Source of the DNA: Larus michahellis
Lineage: Eukaryota; Chordata; Aves; Charadriiformes; Laridae
Length of the DNA stretch: 64,000 bases
Direction: 5' to 3'
Assembly: GCF_964199755.1 (NCBI RefSeq)
Contig: NC_133918.1
Span: forward strand, 1,116,001 to 1,180,000
The position numbers and the translations under genes are program-made. Under the pieces are notes generated by a model, which did not search any database, had not been told where the DNA came from, and saw only the letters and a program-made list of their open reading frames with translations. Below are positions 62,666 to 64,000 of this stretch, in pieces (the first letter of the stretch is position 1; every line of letters starts with the position of its first letter).

Positions 62666-64000
62666 CTACAATCAAACAGGGCAACATATTCATTTCCCTT
62701 TCAATGACGGTACTGTTTTTCTACTAAAACAGTAGATGTCCTCTGAAAATAAACGGAAAGTTTCCTGAAACACTCAGATTAAAACCAAAAAACCTCCCTT
62801 TGGAGTCACATTCAAACCTGCAATGTATAAAAAGCTCACGAGCACTAACAGTTTGACAAATTTCTCCTTTAGTGCCTTGCTTTACTGTAAGCACTTGCAC
62901 AAACATATGCATTTTAGGCTTACCAGTCCAGTCGTGGCTGCAAGACTTACATCTGGCCAAATATATCTGCGTGACTAGCGTTTTGTTGACTGCAGGGCTC
63001 ACGTAGATACAGGCGACAATACTGTAGTCAAACACATGTGGTTAGACGCACGTCACCTCTCAAAATATGAAGAGCTAAGGACCCTTTTGCCCCATGTTTG
63101 TCATTTAAGTTTTCAGTACAGCACTGACTAAGAGTCATAACGAATGTCAACAGCAGTTGAAAGAGGCCAGGCAGTCAACAGGCAGATCACATGCTTCTGA
63201 AAAAACCTGTAGGAGTTTTAGATGTGGTAACTTGTTGGTTGTTAAGTATACACTTGTAGGACATTACAGCTCTGCAAGCATCACTTTAAGTAACAGATCT
63301 CTCTTTTCTTCCACCGTAAAAAGCAAGCTGTCGTTCAGGTAGCAAACTGAGAAAGTAACACAGGTAAGGGGGGGGGAAATCCCCTCTCAAGTCTCATTCC
63401 TCAGAGTGGAACCAGCAGTCGGGTGGGTCGCACACGCTCCCCCATGGGGACAGCTGGCCCCGATTCCCAGCATCAACAGACACACCAATAATCAGCTGCA
63501 GGACAGAAGGCACCCCAGAAGACTTATTCCCAAACTCTCATATGAATTAAGTTAGGAAAGAGATGTTTAGCACATCGATAAAAATTTATCCTTAAAGCAC
63601 AAGGTTATCTAACAAAAATCATAAGAATTCACATGAAGAAATACAAAGCTATGTAAATGAAAAGTTTGAAACAGCACATAATTGTTCCAGTAGGCAGAGA
63701 AAAATGGATTTATCACCAAAATATTTACATTTTATCTGGAGAAGAAAACTTCTCATTACTGAAATATCAGAAGAAAAAAAAAAAAAGAGGGTTAACAAGA
63801 TGCCAGCCATGTTTTAGCAGTTTTTGCTTCCTGAACACAACAAAGTTATCCAGCGATTTTAGTTACAAATATACTGCTCACTCTCCTATGTTTTTCAACA
63901 TACACACATGTCCAGGAGCTGAGCTCGCAGAACAGATTTTTAGAGTCTCTGAAACAGTGTACCTATTTAAACCTTCCCCTTACCACCCACTGTCCCCCCC
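62666..64000. other. AT-rich DNA, nothing recognised
   Basis: If the ZFR2 reading is right, this is one of its former introns. I see no exon, RNA gene or repeat family. There is a run of A at 63774-63786. Confidence 0.4.

Noticed and set aside
62724-63035. 103-codon frame on the - strand upstream of the ZFR2 finger exon
   Set aside because: No similarity to the ZFR2 N-terminus or its first finger; left unannotated.

Overview
The window looks like a GC-rich, gene-dense stretch of a bird microchromosome. The gene order matches human 19p13.3 and, from general knowledge, chicken chromosome 28. Bird origin is supported by several 3' ends of CR1 LINEs, by very short introns, and by a MALT1-type gene that mammals lack at this locus. 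I cannot name the species. All gene models were built by hand from exon homology and GT/AG sites. Six of the seven gene models give a spliced length that is a multiple of three; the seventh, ZFR2, is broken.

Layout. 1-5003: CpG island, then non-coding sequence with an array of paired CCAAT boxes. 5145-12585 (+): TJP3 (ZO-3), 19 coding exons, 920 aa. 13953-19901 (-): APBA3 (X11-gamma), tail-to-tail with TJP3. 20123-21036 (+): MRPL54, head-to-head with APBA3 across a shared CpG-island promoter. 23060-28582 (+): a complete paralogue of the paracaspase MALT1 with its catalytic His and Cys. 28825-31987: minisatellite and AT-rich islands. 31988-34542 (-): RAX2 (RaxL), a retinal homeobox gene with a CR1 in its intron. 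34553-42428: a long non-coding stretch with satellites and at least two AT-rich islands resembling enhancers. 42784-44236 (-): a complexin-3/4-type gene ending in a CaaX box. 45576-49709 (-): MATK (CSK-homologous kinase). 50-56 kb: a cluster of CR1 fragments. 56-64 kb: AT-rich sequence holding decayed exons of ZFR2.

Main points. (1) MALT1-like, RAX2 and complexin-4-like lie together here. Human 18q21 carries MALT1, RAX and CPLX4 together, so this appears to be the sister block from the early vertebrate genome duplications, with its MALT1 and complexin members still present. (2) RAX2 and the complexin are both expected to act in photoreceptors or ribbon synapses. The DNA between them holds a 270-bp AT-rich island with an inverted TAATTG pair, a CRX/OTX-type site and a MARE-like site, a candidate photoreceptor enhancer. 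(3) ZFR2, the expected neighbour of MATK, is present only as exons with stops and frameshifts but preserved splice sites, which points to recent loss of the gene. I found no CRISPR array, tRNA, rRNA or retroviral element.
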